Shown here in pieces: positions 44,232-55,544 of a DNA stretch of 64,000 bases. The stretch spans positions 145,683,001 to 145,747,000 of the forward strand of contig CM065815.1 in the NCBI GenBank assembly GCA_033398695.1. The letters run 5' to 3'. Source of the stretch: Orobanche coerulescens (lineage: Eukaryota; Streptophyta; Magnoliopsida; Lamiales; Orobanchaceae). The first letter of the stretch is position 1; each line of letters begins with the position of its first letter. A program made the translations under genes and the position numbers. The notes below the pieces were generated by a model, which had not been told where the DNA came from, searched no databases, and was given only the letters and a program-made list of their open reading frames with translations.

Positions 44232-45075
44232 GATGCAACCTCCCCGTTTCGCTGGTGCGTCTGATATGTTGGGCTGGGGGAGTTGGTTATTTCAGTTTGG
44301 CAAGATTTTCGATGCTATCACATGTCCTGAGGAGAGACGAGTTCCTATTGCGCAGTACTTTCTTGACAAGGAAGCTGCGGATTGGTGGGAAGCTGTTGTG
44401 CCTACTGATCGTGTGGCCACCTCGACCGAGTTTAAGGTTGCTGTGGAAGAGGAGTATTGTCCTTTTATAATTAAATAGAAACGTATTGTAGACTTCTTTA
44501 CTGCAACTCACATGATGTATCTATCACTGAAGCCATTGTTACATATAATCAGCAACTGAGTCATGTTCGTAAGCAGGTGAGGACCGAATCGGATAAGATT
44601 TGTTACTTTGATTTGAGGATGAAACCCAGAATCCGAGAGGGTATGGTAGGCTTCAGATGTGCTACTTTGAAAGAATACCAAGATTGTGCCTTGTCCATCG
44701 AGATGGTTATTTCTGCATTAGGATCGGGTACCGAGAGCAAGAAATTGAAGACGACTGGTGGTTTTTTGGGAAGCAAGGGTAGTAGATTGTGCAAACCTAA
44801 GGCCTCTTATTCCGTTATCGGGAAGCCGGTTCATCAAGCCAATAGTGCTCCCAATTCAAGACCGGGCCCGTCTTCTGCATTTGGCAGAGGGCAATGTTTT
44901 AATTGTAATCACACAGACTACCCATTCAGAGAGTGCCCCTTTCCTCCTACAACCTGTTTTACATGCAGACAAACTAGTCACAGGACTGCTTATTGTGAGG
45001 TTGCCACTAGGTTCGCCAACCATCAGAATTCGGCACCAACTCCGAGTGTGAACCCGGGGACTACATCTTGTTAGC
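44232..45075 (+). pseudogene. gag: gypsy-B gag, C-terminal part
   Basis: Resumes after gypsy-A with QPPRFAGASDMLGWGSWLF and RRVPIAQYFLDKEAADWWEA (44233-44478). A stop and frame change follow near 44478. The next open piece, 44577-45074, carries RTESDKICYFDLRMKPRIRE and two zinc knuckles. The first, CFNCNHTDYPFREC, has its His replaced by Tyr; the second, CFTCRQTSHRTAYC, is complete. Confidence 0.9.
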
Positions 45076-45690
45076 CACAATAGACTTTGGGACAAGGTAG
45101 AGATTGGGGACGGTCAGACCGTCAGTCTGCATCGAGTGTGGGTTCGCTACAACCGAGGGTGTATCAGATGAGACACACAGACGACACAGAGGCTCCAGTA
45201 GCTGTATGTACCATGCAGATACTTTCTCAGCCTATTTTAATATTATTTGATTCAGGAGCTACTCATTCATTTATTGCTCTTGATCGTGTGAAACATTTGG
45301 GTCTTGATTGTTTGATTGAATGTGAACCGTTTGTAGTGGGTACTCCTAGTGGGGAGCGTTTTCTTGGTGACCAAGAGGTTAAGTATTGTCTCATGTATAT
45401 TGGGAGTCAGGATTAGCCTTCAGACCTCATTATGGTAGATCTGAAGGGAGAGTATGTGATCCTCGAATGATTGGTTGAGTCGGCATAGTGCTATTATGAA
45501 CTATCAGACGCGAACTATTTCTATATTAGCAGAAGATGGTGTCGAGCATACTTTTGTGGGTCATAAACCGGGTATTTCAGACAGATTGATTTCAGTCGTC
45601 AAGGCAATGAAATTGTTGAAACAAGACTGCATAGGTTATTTGTGCTATCCTGAATACCGATGATGGTGTAATTGATCTATCGTCGATTCT
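45076..45690 (+). pseudogene. pol: gypsy-B protease
   Basis: LILFDSGATHSFIALDRVK at 45238-45294 has an intact DSG catalytic triplet. A stop follows at 45415 (GSQD). The C-terminal part continues near 45475 as SRHSAIMNYQTRTISILAED. Confidence 0.88.
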
Positions 45691-45694
45691 AGTT

Positions 45695-46590
45695 GTGGAC
45701 GAGTATCCTGATGTATTTCCGGGATTACCTCCATCTAGAGATGAAGAATTTTCTATTGATCTTGAGCCGAGTGCAGCACCTGTTTCCGAGATGTTAGAAC
45801 TGAAGAAGCAATTGGGTGAGCTCCTTGACAAAGGATATATTCGACCGAGTACTTCGCCTTGGGGTGCGCCAGTTCTATTTGTTAAGAAGAAGGATGGATC
45901 GTTTCGTCTGTGCATTGATTATCGGGAGTTGAATAAGCTAACCATCAAAAACAACTATCCGTTGCCTCGAATAGACGACTTGTTTGACCAGCTTCAGGGT
46001 GCTACTATTTTCTCTAAGATTGATTTGCACTCGGGGTATTATCAGTTGAGGATTCGGGATTCTGACATTTCGAAGAGTGCTTTTCGTACTCGATATGGCC
46101 ACTACGAGTTTGTAGTTATGCCGTTTGTGTTAACTAATGCTCCTGCCGTGTTTATGTAGCTGATGAACAAAGTCTTTATTGATTATCTTGATAAGTTCGT
46201 GGTCATCTTCATCGATGACATTCTTATCTACTCACAGAACGAGGGAGATCATGCTGAACATCTCCATGTGGCGTTGAACACTTTGAGAACAGAGAAACTT
46301 TACACAAAGTTTTCTAAGTGTGAGTTTTGGCTTAAAGAAGTGACATTTTTTGGGCATGTAATTTCGTCTGATGGAGTTCGAGTAGATCCTCAGAAGATAG
46401 CAGCAATTCTTGAGTGGGAACCACCTAGGAATGTGAATGAGACACGGAGTTTCTTGGGACTTGCTGGATATTATCGTAGGTTTGTCGAGGGATTTTTGAA
46501 GATCGCTCGACCACTTACTCAGTTGCTCCATAAATCCCAGAAGTTCGAGTGGAGTATAGAGAGACAAACAGTTTTGATGAGTTAAAAAAC
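45695..46590 (+). pseudogene. pol: gypsy-B reverse transcriptase, one in-frame stop
   Basis: Best preserved gypsy RT here. It runs [55 protein letters not shown] and [22 protein letters not shown] follows at 46157-46159, then [20 protein letters not shown] with the catalytic FIDD at about 46215, and [15 protein letters not shown]. Without the TAG the frame spans 45695-46585. Confidence 0.93.
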
Positions 46591-46594
46591 GGTT

Positions 46595-47010
46595 AAATTT
46601 GGCGCCAGTATTATCATTACCTCAGGGCACCGATGACTTTGAAGTTTATAGTGATGCTTCAGGGCTTGGATTAGGTTGTGATTCAATGCAGAGAGGCAGA
46701 GTAATATCTTATGTGTCTCGAAAATTGAAACCATATGAGATGAATTACCCCACTCATGATTTGGAGTTATCGGCAGTGGTTTTTGCGTTAAAGATTTGGA
46801 GAGATTATCTTTATGGTTCTTCGTGTAAGATTTACACTGATCACAAGAGCCTAAAGTATATATTCATCCAGAACGAGCTAAATATGAGATAGCATTGATG
46901 GTTAGAATTGATCAAGGATTATTATCTTGAGATACTATATCATCCGGGAAAGGCTAATGTGGTAGCTGACGCGTTGAGTCGGAAGCCGATATCGCTTCAA
47001 ATGCTGGAAT
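46595..47010 (+). pseudogene. pol: gypsy-B RNase H
   Basis: [20 protein letters not shown] at 46624, [20 protein letters not shown], then [19 protein letters not shown] followed by two stops, then [17 protein letters not shown]. The catalytic Asp/Glu residues are visible. The frame before 46595 is shifted relative to RT. Confidence 0.9.
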
Positions 47011-47224
47011 TACGTCTCAATTGGAGATCCATAGAGACATAATCAGACATGATATAGAGATTTGGCTTCAGAGAGTTCAGGGCCAACTATGTACTTTGGA
47101 AATCACGTCATCTTTGATTGATGACATTAAATCGAAATAATTGGGGGATCCGTTAATAGTCCAGTTTAGAGAGGATGTAGTTAGAGTAAGAGCTCCTGGA
47201 TCTGTGATTCAGGATGATGGAGTT

Positions 47225-47766
47225 TTGATATTTCGAGAAAGACTTTGCGTACCGTCAGACGCAGAGCTTAGATAGGCCATACTGAGAGAAGCTCATACTA
47301 CACCGTATTCTCTCCACCCTGATACAAGCAAAATGTACAAGGATGTGATGAGTAATTATTGGTGGAGCAATATGAGGAGTGATGTTAATGAGTTTGTATC
47401 GAAATGTTTGACATGTCAACAATTTAAGATTGAACATCAACGACCATCAGGGTTGCTAAAATCGCTTCTAATTCCAGAATGGAAATGGGAGGATATTACG
47501 ATGGATTTTGTCACAAATATGCCGAAGACACGATTGGGGATGAATATGATTTGGGTTATCGTCGATCGACTAACCAAATCAACCCATTTCTTGGGAATTA
47601 AAGACAATTGGGGACCCTAGAAGTTAGCCCGTGTATTTATTGCAGAGATCGTAAGGCTGTATGGGATTCCTAAGAGCATTCTGATCGGGATGGTAGATTT
47701 GTATCGCATTTCTGGAAGTCTGTTCATCGAGCTTTAGGAACGGAACTGAGGCTCAGTACATCGTAC
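47225..47766 (+). pseudogene. pol: gypsy-B integrase, N-terminal and core part, cut by copia-F
   Basis: H2C2 zinc finger (EAHTTPYSLHPDTSK ... KCLTCQQFKIEHQRP), MDFVTNMPKTRLGMNMIWVI, VDRLTKSTHFLGIKDNWGP, then a stop and a frame change before SDRDGRFVSHFWKS. It is cut at 47766; the CGTAC at 47762-47766 is repeated at 59411-59415, where the FHP-YQPHTDGQSERT part resumes. Bases 47011-47224 are linker sequence between RNase H and integrase. Confidence 0.9.
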
Positions 47767-47865
47767 TATTGGGATTTCGGATACAAAATCGAATATGTAG
47801 TGGATAATAATACACAATAAAAAATTCCAAACAGGACCGATCAGGTAACGTACCACCATTTGCTT

Positions 47866-48990
47866 TCTATGGGGGGCGCCTTGATTTAATTAAATCGGTG
47901 TTAAACTCCATTGTATTTTATAGCTTATAAGTGCTTAAACCTCCTCGGAATGTCATAGTTTATATTGAAAGATTGTTCAACAAATTTATTCGGGTAACTA
48001 ATGACAACAAACGGAAGTTGCATTGGGCGGCTTGGAATTGACTTTGTTTCCCAACGGATGAGGGGGGTCTCGGTTGTCGGGATCATAATGACATTATCCA
48101 GGCTGCCCAAATTAAAATGTGGTGGAGATTGAGAACATCAAATAATATTTGGTCCAATTTCTTACTTCAAAAATATTGTTCTCGGGTTCACCCCATGGTT
48201 ATCAAATTTAACCCCAAAAGTTCACCTACTTGGAAAAACCTATGTGGCATTAGATCTATTGCGAACGATAAAATTTTTTGGAATAGTGGTAATGGTAAAG
48301 TGTCTTTTTGGCATGACAATTGGTGTGAATTTAGCCTTTTAACCAACTTTAACCATAATAATTCCAAAGATAAAATTAATTTTATTGGACTAATGGGGAG
48401 TGGGATAGGGGATAAATTAATCGCAAACTCCCGTTTGGCATTTGTGACCATATTTGCTCTTTACCTACTTTCCCTTCCGATAATAAGCCTTCTTGGACTT
48501 TATCCCTTAACGAGGATTTTTCTTTCAAAATTGCTTGGCAGTTGGTTCGGAAAAAAAACCCTTCGAATAATATTCTTCGATATTGTTGGAATCCACTTAT
48601 CACACCTACCATCTATTTGTTTATGGTCAAGGTCTTTAATAAATATATCTCAACGCCGGATGGTCTCTTTCGAAGGGGCATTATTGCCACCAATACTTGC
48701 TATTGTTGTAATGGTGTTGAAAATCTTCCATACCTCTTTTTTAATGGCCCGATTGCTAAAGAAGTTTGGAAGTTTTTCCATAACCTTGCGGGTATTAAAA
48801 TTGTTCTTTAATCTAACTTTAATCTTATCATTGCTAATTGGTTTGGTAAAACGAAGGGCACAATCCATATTTTTCACATCATTCCAATCCTCATTTTATG
48901 GTTTCTTTGGTGTTGTAGGAACGATAAGAGGGTTGATAATGTTCCATTTACGCCGAAACTTGTGTGTAAGCGTATTTGGAACTACATAAA
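47866..48990 (+). pseudogene. LINE reverse transcriptase C-terminus and zf-RVT domain
   Basis: Degraded frames give the tail of the RT (IERLFNKFIRG, FPTDEGG), then the open 48117-48989 frame begins MWWRLRTSNNIWSNFLLQKY and KIFWNSGNGKVSFWHDNWC. The zf-RVT zinc domain appears in another frame (CYCCNGVENLPYLFFNGPIA). The frame shifts near 48400. The order RT, zf-RVT, RNase H is typical of plant L1 elements. Confidence 0.85.
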
Positions 48991-49026
48991 CAATCTCAAA
49001 TTTCAAGGAAAAATTAAAAGGCAATT

Positions 49027-49623
49027 TTGGAAGGGAGCGGTAGAATTGCCGATTATGTGGGCATCAAACCGGCCCCGGGTCCGAGGTACAAAATCATGGC
49101 GGTTCGTTGGATTAAGACTGACATGGGGTGGTGGAAACTCAATACGGATGGTACCGCGAAAGGCAACCCGAGCGGTGCGGCCGCAGGGGGAATTGTTCGG
49201 GATCATCTCGGCAATCCGCTTTTCATGTTTTTAGAATTTCTTGGGGTTCAAACTAACAATTTTGCAGAAATATACGCCATTTGGAAAGGGCTCGATTTTT
49301 GCATTGAACACAACTTTACTAAAGTTTGGATGGAAGTCGATTCGAAGGTTGCACTTCATTTTATTGAGCAATCATCTTCGTGTCATTGGCAACTCCAAGG
49401 TCTCATTTTTAAAGTTCGAGCTTTCTTTGATAAAATCGAAATTCATTTATCACATACTTTTCGCGAAGGCAATGCCGTTGCCGACTTACTGGCTAATCAA
49501 GGATATGATCGTCAAGATTTTCATTTTCATGATATCTCCAACATTAAAGGGGAAATCCGAGGCCTTATTAAACTTGAGAAAATGGCCTACCCATATATTA
49601 GGAGTAGAAAATTTTATGTGTAA
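49027..49623 (+). pseudogene. LINE RNase H domain (RVT_3 type)
   Basis: Open for 198 codons: WWKLNTDGTAKGNPSGAAAG, with the first catalytic Asp, then NNFAEIYAIWKGLDFCIEH with the Glu, WMEVDSKVALHFIEQS with the next Asp, and FREGNAVADLLANQGYD with the final Asp. All four expected acidic residues are present. The domain itself looks undamaged, though the rest of the element is truncated. Confidence 0.9.
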
Positions 49624-51610
49624 TCTTCTTATAGTTTGGGAGAACACTAGTAACAATAGCCTTACTTGGGGGTCGGCTCCTCGATTTTTTCATGTGATTC
49701 TTACTTTGGGGCATGTAGAGGGACTCGTCCTCCCTCCTTTTTTCGGGAGTGTAGAGGGACTCGTCCACCCTCAGTTTTTCGCGATGATATAAAAGCTGGC
49801 AATTTTAAAAAAAATAACGTATATACGAAAAATGAATCGACGAAGATAAAATGATCAAAGTCCCATACCTTTGAAGCTTTTGATATTATCTTGATAAATT
49901 GATGATGATCATGAACTCGAACACGAACACGAATTCCCTTTGCTCTAAACACCAGAAGTGCGATGTCTCTACGTCACCACGCGACGGAACTTGATCAGAA
50001 AAATAAACGAGACTCCATTCTCCAAGAGCACGGCTAGCGAAACTCGTAGGAATTTTTTCTCTCTATTTTTCTTATTTTTTTCTCACCTCTAAGATGAAGA
50101 ATTGAACAAAGGAATTTTCTCCCTCCCCTCCAAGTTGAGCTCATGGCCGAACACAACTAAGGTGTTGGTGTTGTGTATTGTTTGTTATACATGACTACAT
50201 GTTACCAAAACTTGGAAATATGATATGAAAGAAAAGATAAAACATATCATCACATTTTGGAAGCTAGTAATATGCCTTATCATAACTATAAAACAAAAAC
50301 ACTCCATGACAAATGAGGATGGAGTGGGCGGCCACATGGAAGATGGGAGGAAACGGGCTGAGTCACTCGGCTCGTGCACCGGGCGTTAGCCAAACAACTC
50401 CGTTAAATACACTCCGTTTGATCATCAATGTATTTATACTAAAAATTAATCCAATTAATTAATTATATCAAAAAAAAATATTTCACTAGGAAATATAATT
50501 TATGAATTAAATTAATTACCGAGTAACTTAATTTCAATTCATAAGACCGCTATTTGATTTATCCAATAAATCATAATTAGATATCCAATATCTGATATAA
50601 TCAGAGAGATAATAAATTCATATTTATTCGTCAACGATCCTGAAGCGCGACTCTGTAGGTCCGTCTCAGCCGGCATTGGGAGGAACCAATGAGTGCGGGC
50701 AGCACTTAGCCAGCCTAGCGGGCCGCACTGTAAACCTCGACTGAGAACGATTAAAGGGATCATTTCAGAACCATTATGACATGAATGCCATATACGTATA
50801 GACTCTTCATCATATTTCCCAGTCAAGTCTTCGGGTCATGATAAAGTCAAACCCTACTGTTGACTAGACACTATACATGTGTTAATGCAAATCAAGACCG
50901 ACTGATTACTACTGTATCCAATACGACTAGATCAGAATGATTTGGCCAGACTTATAATCTTATTTGCCATTAACCGTATAGGACATTCGTCTGCTTACTA
51001 ACAGGAGATCGAATCCTTTCTTGGTGTATAGTAAAGACTGCTACCTGCCCGTATAGCCCGCACTTCGAGGTTGACTCAGCGATTAAGCAAATCATTCTAA
51101 CTACTCTAATGACAAACAAAATGTTACAGGCACATGTCTTACTGAACCCTCAAGTTAAAGGTCCACGTATACTATCACAACCTTTCGATTCGTCATCGAC
51201 TCTCCAAAAGTAAATACCGTGTGACTGAATCAAGTATGAGTCGTGTTCGAGTATACTGGTCCCACCAATATACTTATAACTATGCTATCAAGACATGCAC
51301 ACGTCCTAGCATCAGTTATAAAAGTCTAACTTAAAACTTAATGCCCAATTAAGTTTATCGACTTGCGAACGGTTTACGTAAATAAACTTTTAACACTTCT
51401 AGTGCATTTTCTCTTATCCGATAATGAGAGTGGACTGTACATTCTTATTTACATAGACTTCACTTAAATATTTACCAAATCAAGAATGCATTTGAAATAC
51501 AATAAATAGTGAATAAATCATATTGCCCTTTATTGATAATTCCATAATTACAACTACAATGCCCATTCTCTCTCATCCCCTGAGTGGCATTCGAGGGCAT
51601 ATTCCTAACA

Positions 51611-51625
51611 ATCTCACACTTGTAA
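51611..51625 (-). promoter_or_regulatory. copia-F polypurine tract
   Basis: The minus strand reads ACAAGTGTGAGAT directly before TGTTAGGAATATGCC. It is less pure than the copia-A tract (AAGTGGGAGAT). Confidence 0.75.
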
Positions 51626-51629
51626 TCAA

Positions 51630-52330
51630 TTTCATACATCATGGTATCTAATACCCATGTTCTTCAGATGTCTTTCCAAGACAGCCGAAGATAACGGCTT
51701 AGTCAGCGGGTCAGAGACATTGTCTTCCGAGTCTACTCTTTGCAACGAAACATATCTTTTTTCAACCATCTCTCGAATGATGTGATACTTTCTGTCTATA
51801 TGCTTGGTTTTGTGGTGAGTCCTTGGCTCTTTATCTTGGGCGACAGCTCCATCATTATCACATAATAGTGATATATGCAGCTCCGCATTAGGCACCACTT
51901 GAAGTTCTTGCACAAACTTCTGCATCCAAAATGCTTCCTTGCTAGCCTCTGAGGCAGCTTGGTACTCTGTTTGGCAAATGGAATTTGCAGTAGCATTTTG
52001 CTTGGAGCTTCTCCAAGATATGCTCCTCCATTGAGAGTAAACAAATACCCAGATGTCAACTTAGAGTCATTCTTGTCTCCTTAAAAATTAGAATCGGTAA
52101 ATCCAACCACCTTCAGTTCACCACCACCGTAAGAACCATATATCTAGTTATTCTCAAGTAATTAAGAATGTTCTTGACGGCATTCCGGTGTTCCCTTCCT
52201 GGGTTTGCTTGAAAATGACTTACCATACTAACCGCATAGGCTAAGTCCGGTCTCGTGCACAACATAGCGTATATGAGGCTACCCACTGACGAGGCATAGG
52301 GTACCTTACCTCATCTCTTTTGTGTATTAC
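51630..52330 (-). pseudogene. pol: copia-F RNase H, minus strand
   Basis: In sense: degraded GSLIYAMLCTRPDLAYAVS-like start near 52290, SGYLFTLNGGAYLGEAPSKM, then a frame change, SLLCDNDGAVAQDKEPRTHH, TKHIDRKYHIIREMVEKRYV and DNVSDPLTKPLSSAVLERHL at the end. Ends at 51632, just before the polypurine tract. Confidence 0.88.
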
Positions 52331-53110
52331 TCACTTTGAGGACACATTTCGTGGAGAAATGAATTCCATGTCGCATGGGAAGGAACCCTATTTTAGATTC
52401 ATCCATCTTGAATCTTCTCAAGATCTTATCTATATAGAGGGCCTGGGAAAGTCCTATCATTCTTCACAGTCTATTTCTGTAAAGATGGATCCCCAGAATA
52501 TAGGAAGCTTCTCCCAAGTCTTTCATGGAGAATGTTTTAAAAATCCAATCTTTCACAGTGCTGAGCATTGCTACGTTATTTGCTATAAGTAGAATATCCT
52601 ACATATAGTACTAAGAACGCAATGTTTCTCCCACTGACCTTTTTGTAAACACATGGATCCTCCTCGTTTGGCACGAAGTCAAAGTCCTTGGCTGCTTCAT
52701 CAAATCGAAGGTTCCAACTCCGAGAAGCTTGTTTCAGACCATAAATGGCTCGTTGTAGCTTACACACTTTATGAATATTAGCATTGGACACAAAACTCTT
52801 AGGATGTTCCATATAGATTTCTTCCTCGAGGTATCCATTTAGAAAAGCCGTTTTGATGTCCATTTGCCATATTTCATAATCGTAATAGGCAGCAATGGCA
52901 AGCATCATGCGAATCGACTTGATCATAGATACGGACGCGAAGGTATCATGATAATCGATCCCTTCCCTTTGGGTATAACCTTTTGCCACAAGCCTGGCCT
53001 TATAGGCATCAACCTTGCCATCCCCATCAATCTTCCTCTTATAGATCCATTTACTTCTAATAGGCTTCATACCAGTTGGAAGATCTACTAGAGCCCAGAC
53101 CTAATTGGCA
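52331..53110 (-). pseudogene. pol: copia-F reverse transcriptase, catalytic motif destroyed
   Basis: Open 52576-53070: MKPIRSKWIYKRKIDGDGKV, DAYKARLVAKGYTQREGIDY, IWQMDIKTAFLNGYLEEEIY, AIYGLKQASRSWNLRFDEAA and NIAFLVLYVGYSTYSK. Where copia-A has LYVDDILLIG, a small indel near 52595 gives LYVGYSTYSK and a frameshift, removing both catalytic Asp residues. The 3' part of RT continues in other frames to 52331. Confidence 0.9.
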
Positions 53111-53574
53111 TGCATCGAGTCTATCTCAGCTTCCATAGCTTCTTGCCATTTATCGGAGTCCACATCTACTATCACTTGGTCATATGTGATAGGGTCGTCC
53201 TCACGGCTATCAGGTACGTCGTGGAGACCCAGTTACTCGATATGTGTATCGCCATACCTCTCAGGTAAGTGAGACACCCGATCAGACCTTCTAAGTGGAG
53301 GTTGTGTTACAATAGTTTCGGTTCGTGATCCCTAATCATATGTCTCCTCAGGACTTTCTTTATGCTCTTCCAAAGAGATATTTCTACCCGAGCCACCTTC
53401 TTGAATGAACTCATCCTCAAGGAAGTGCGCTTGTAAAGCCACAACAACCCTATGTTTTTATGGCATATAGAATAGATAACCCATTGAGTCCTCTGGGTAT
53501 ACTATGAAACGTCCCTTGATGGACCTCGCTTCCAGTTTGTCCACCTTAGCCTTCTTGACATAGGCTGGACATCC
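53111..53574 (-). pseudogene. pol: copia-F linker between integrase and RT, degraded
   Basis: In sense, the integrase C-terminus (GRFIVYPEDSMGYLFYMP-like) and an acidic linker with RMPPRRSDRVSHLPERYG-like content, interrupted by several stops. It corresponds to 2065-2440 in copia-A. Confidence 0.75.
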
Positions 53575-54033
53575 CTAAATCCTTATGTGATTAAGACTTG
53601 GTTTCTTACCCTTCCACATCTCATGCAGAGTGATAGGAACGGATTTGGAAGGACATCTATTTAGGATATAGGCAGCGGTAAGTAATTCGTACCCCCACAG
53701 GTAAATTGGTAAATCAGTGTAATTCAACATGGAGCAGACCATGTCCAACAAAGTCCGATTTCTCCTTTCTGAAACACCATTTAACTGTGGGGTTCCTGGC
53801 GGTGTGTATTGTGAAACTATTCCATGTTCCTTAAGGAACTCATCAAACTCTGTGCTTATATATTCGCCACCTCGGTCCGACCGAAGTGCTTTGATATGAC
53901 ATCCAGTTTGTTTTTCAACTAGGGCCTTAAATTCTTTGAATTTAGTATAGGCTTCGGATTTATGTTTCATCAAGTACACAATCCCATACCTAGTATGATC
54001 ATCCGTGGACATTATGAAATATTGATATCCATC
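53575..54033 (-). pseudogene. pol: copia-F integrase core, open
   Basis: Open for 145 codons. DDE residues: MSTDDHTRYG (first Asp near residue 4), ALRSDRGGEYISTEF (second Asp) and PGTPQLNGVSERRNRTLLDM (Glu). All three are present. The frame is separated from the upstream protease ORF by a stop at 54034, so it is not translated as one polyprotein. Confidence 0.9.
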
Positions 54034-55041
54034 TCAGGCTGCTTCCAAAGCACCAAAAATGATGGTATGTACCAACCCAAGTTTTTCAGCAGCCCTTTCA
54101 AATGTCCCTGTGAAGGGGGACTTAGTCATCTTGCCTCTAAGGCAGGATTCACAAGTTAGATAGGTTTCTACACACAATGGACTTAAAAGTCCATCTTTCT
54201 CCATTTTGCGAACCTTGGTCTGACCAACGTGACCAAGTCTAAGGTGCCACTTAAGAGCTTGATTAGTATCTTGCCTGCCACATTTCCTAGTTACAGTGTT
54301 CACTACTGAGTTATTTTGTAAGTTCAGATGATATAAACCATTCAACAATGTAGTTATGCCAACCAATTTATTTTGAAAATAAATTTTACAACTACCATTG
54401 CCCATGAAGAAAAAAAATCCTTTCTGGTCCAAGACTGGAATGGATACAATGTTTTTATGCCCCTTGGGCAAAACCAATACTTTATCTAACGTCAAAATAA
54501 AACCAGATTCTAAACCCAGTAGGAGTGATTCAATATCGGTTGCCTCGACACTTTGTCCGCTTCTGATAGTGATCATCACTTCCACAGCTTCAAGCTGCCT
54601 ACTTCGTTCTAGATCCTGATTCATAGTACAAATATGAGAAGTATCACCAGAATCCAGAATCCATGAAGCATAATATACAGTAGCAGAACAATTGGTTTCA
54701 AAAACAAAAAGTTTCGTACCTGATGCGCCATTGATCTTGGGACAGGTCATACGCCAGTGGCTCAGCTCACCGCATTCATGATATTTGTCCGTAGGTTTTG
54801 GACCGCCTACCTTCTGAACCTTTAGGGCCTGGCCCTTTCCTTTTTGCACCCCTTTCTTGGGTGTATATTGCTCGTAGGTCATTTTCTTCTTGTTTTTGGA
54901 CCTCTGAGTCCCAGAAGAAATCACAAGCGCAGCCTCCCTCGGTTTAGTCTTCATGTTAGACTGTGTTATCATCAGTTTATTCATTAGCCCAGTTAATGTG
55001 CATGAAATCTCATTACAGTTGAAATTTATTACAAACTGCAT
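54034..55041 (-). pseudogene. pol: copia-F gag C-terminus, zinc knuckle, protease and pre-integrase
   Basis: 335-codon open frame. Gag end (MQFVINFNCNEISC), basic linker, zinc knuckle YHECGELSHWRMTC with the first Cys changed to Tyr, protease WILDSGDTSHICTMNQDLE with an intact DSG, KVLVLPKGHKNIVSIPVLDQ, then HLRLGHVGQTKVRKMEKDGL and CESCLRGKMTKSPF with the H-C-C zinc ligands of pre-integrase. Better preserved than the copia-A copy at 741-1554. Confidence 0.9.
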
Positions 55042-55544
55042 GAAGGAGTCAGGCAGACATTAAAGGATGAGATCAATCTCAAGGGATAAATCCATATGAA
55101 AGTTGAGCACTCGAGCCTCTCAATCATAGAGATCATCCTGAGGACGTGGTCTCCCACTTTCTCCTCTTTCTTCATCCTATCACTGAATAAGTGCTTCGAT
55201 ATCTCATATCTAGAAGTCCTACTGTGCTCTCCATAAAGCTCGGTTAAGTGTGTGAGAATCTGCCTAGCAGAAGTCATTTTCCCGTGCGCTCTCTGCATCT
55301 CATTAGTCATTGAGCCCATCATAAAGCCACGAACCAGCACGTCATCCTTGACCCATTTTTCATGGACGTCAATCTCTTCCTGATTACCCCTAGTCCGGAC
55401 TGGAGTTGGTGGAATATCCGCCTCCAAGACGTATCCCAGAGACTCCATGCTGAGTACAATTATCAGATTCCACAACCAGTCAATGAAGTTAGGGCCAATG
55501 AGGAAATTCTTTTCAAGTAGTATTGCAAGTAGGTTCTTTGCCAT
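55029..55544 (-). pseudogene. gag: copia-F gag, N-terminal part
   Basis: Starts at MAKNLLAILLEKNFLIGPNF (55544). UBN2-type capsid region with EIDVHEKWVKDDVLVRGFMM, SARQILTHLTELYGEHSRTS and RYEISKHLFSDRMKKEEKVG. The frame shifts near 55110 (RLECSTFIW, where relatives read LDFHMDL). The correct frame goes on into the 54034-55041 ORF, so one indel separates gag into two pieces. Confidence 0.9.

Larger units (their letters stand above)
47854..49814 (+). mobile_element. 5'-truncated L1-type LINE, 1961 bp
   Basis: Inserted in the copia-F 3' LTR with target copies TAACGTA at 47847-47853 and 49815-49821, and a short A tail at 49807-49814. It starts within the C-terminal third of the RT (FYGGRLDLIKSVLNS in a shifted frame), so most of the element is missing, as is usual for target-primed insertion. 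Near its 3' end GTAGAGGGACTCGTCC occurs twice (49715 and 49752). Confidence 0.92.
47767..51610 (-). repeat. copia-F 3' LTR, with LINE insert
   Basis: TATTGGGATTTCGGATAC in plus view to GGCATATTCCTAACA. Without the LINE and its target copy it is 1876 bp. It matches 57327-59410 except for a 250-bp segment present only there. Confidence 0.92.

Noticed and set aside
47854..49814. Possible host reverse-transcriptase-like or RNase H gene
   Set aside because: A flanking 7-bp target copy, an A tail and an insertion point within an LTR show it is a 5'-truncated LINE.
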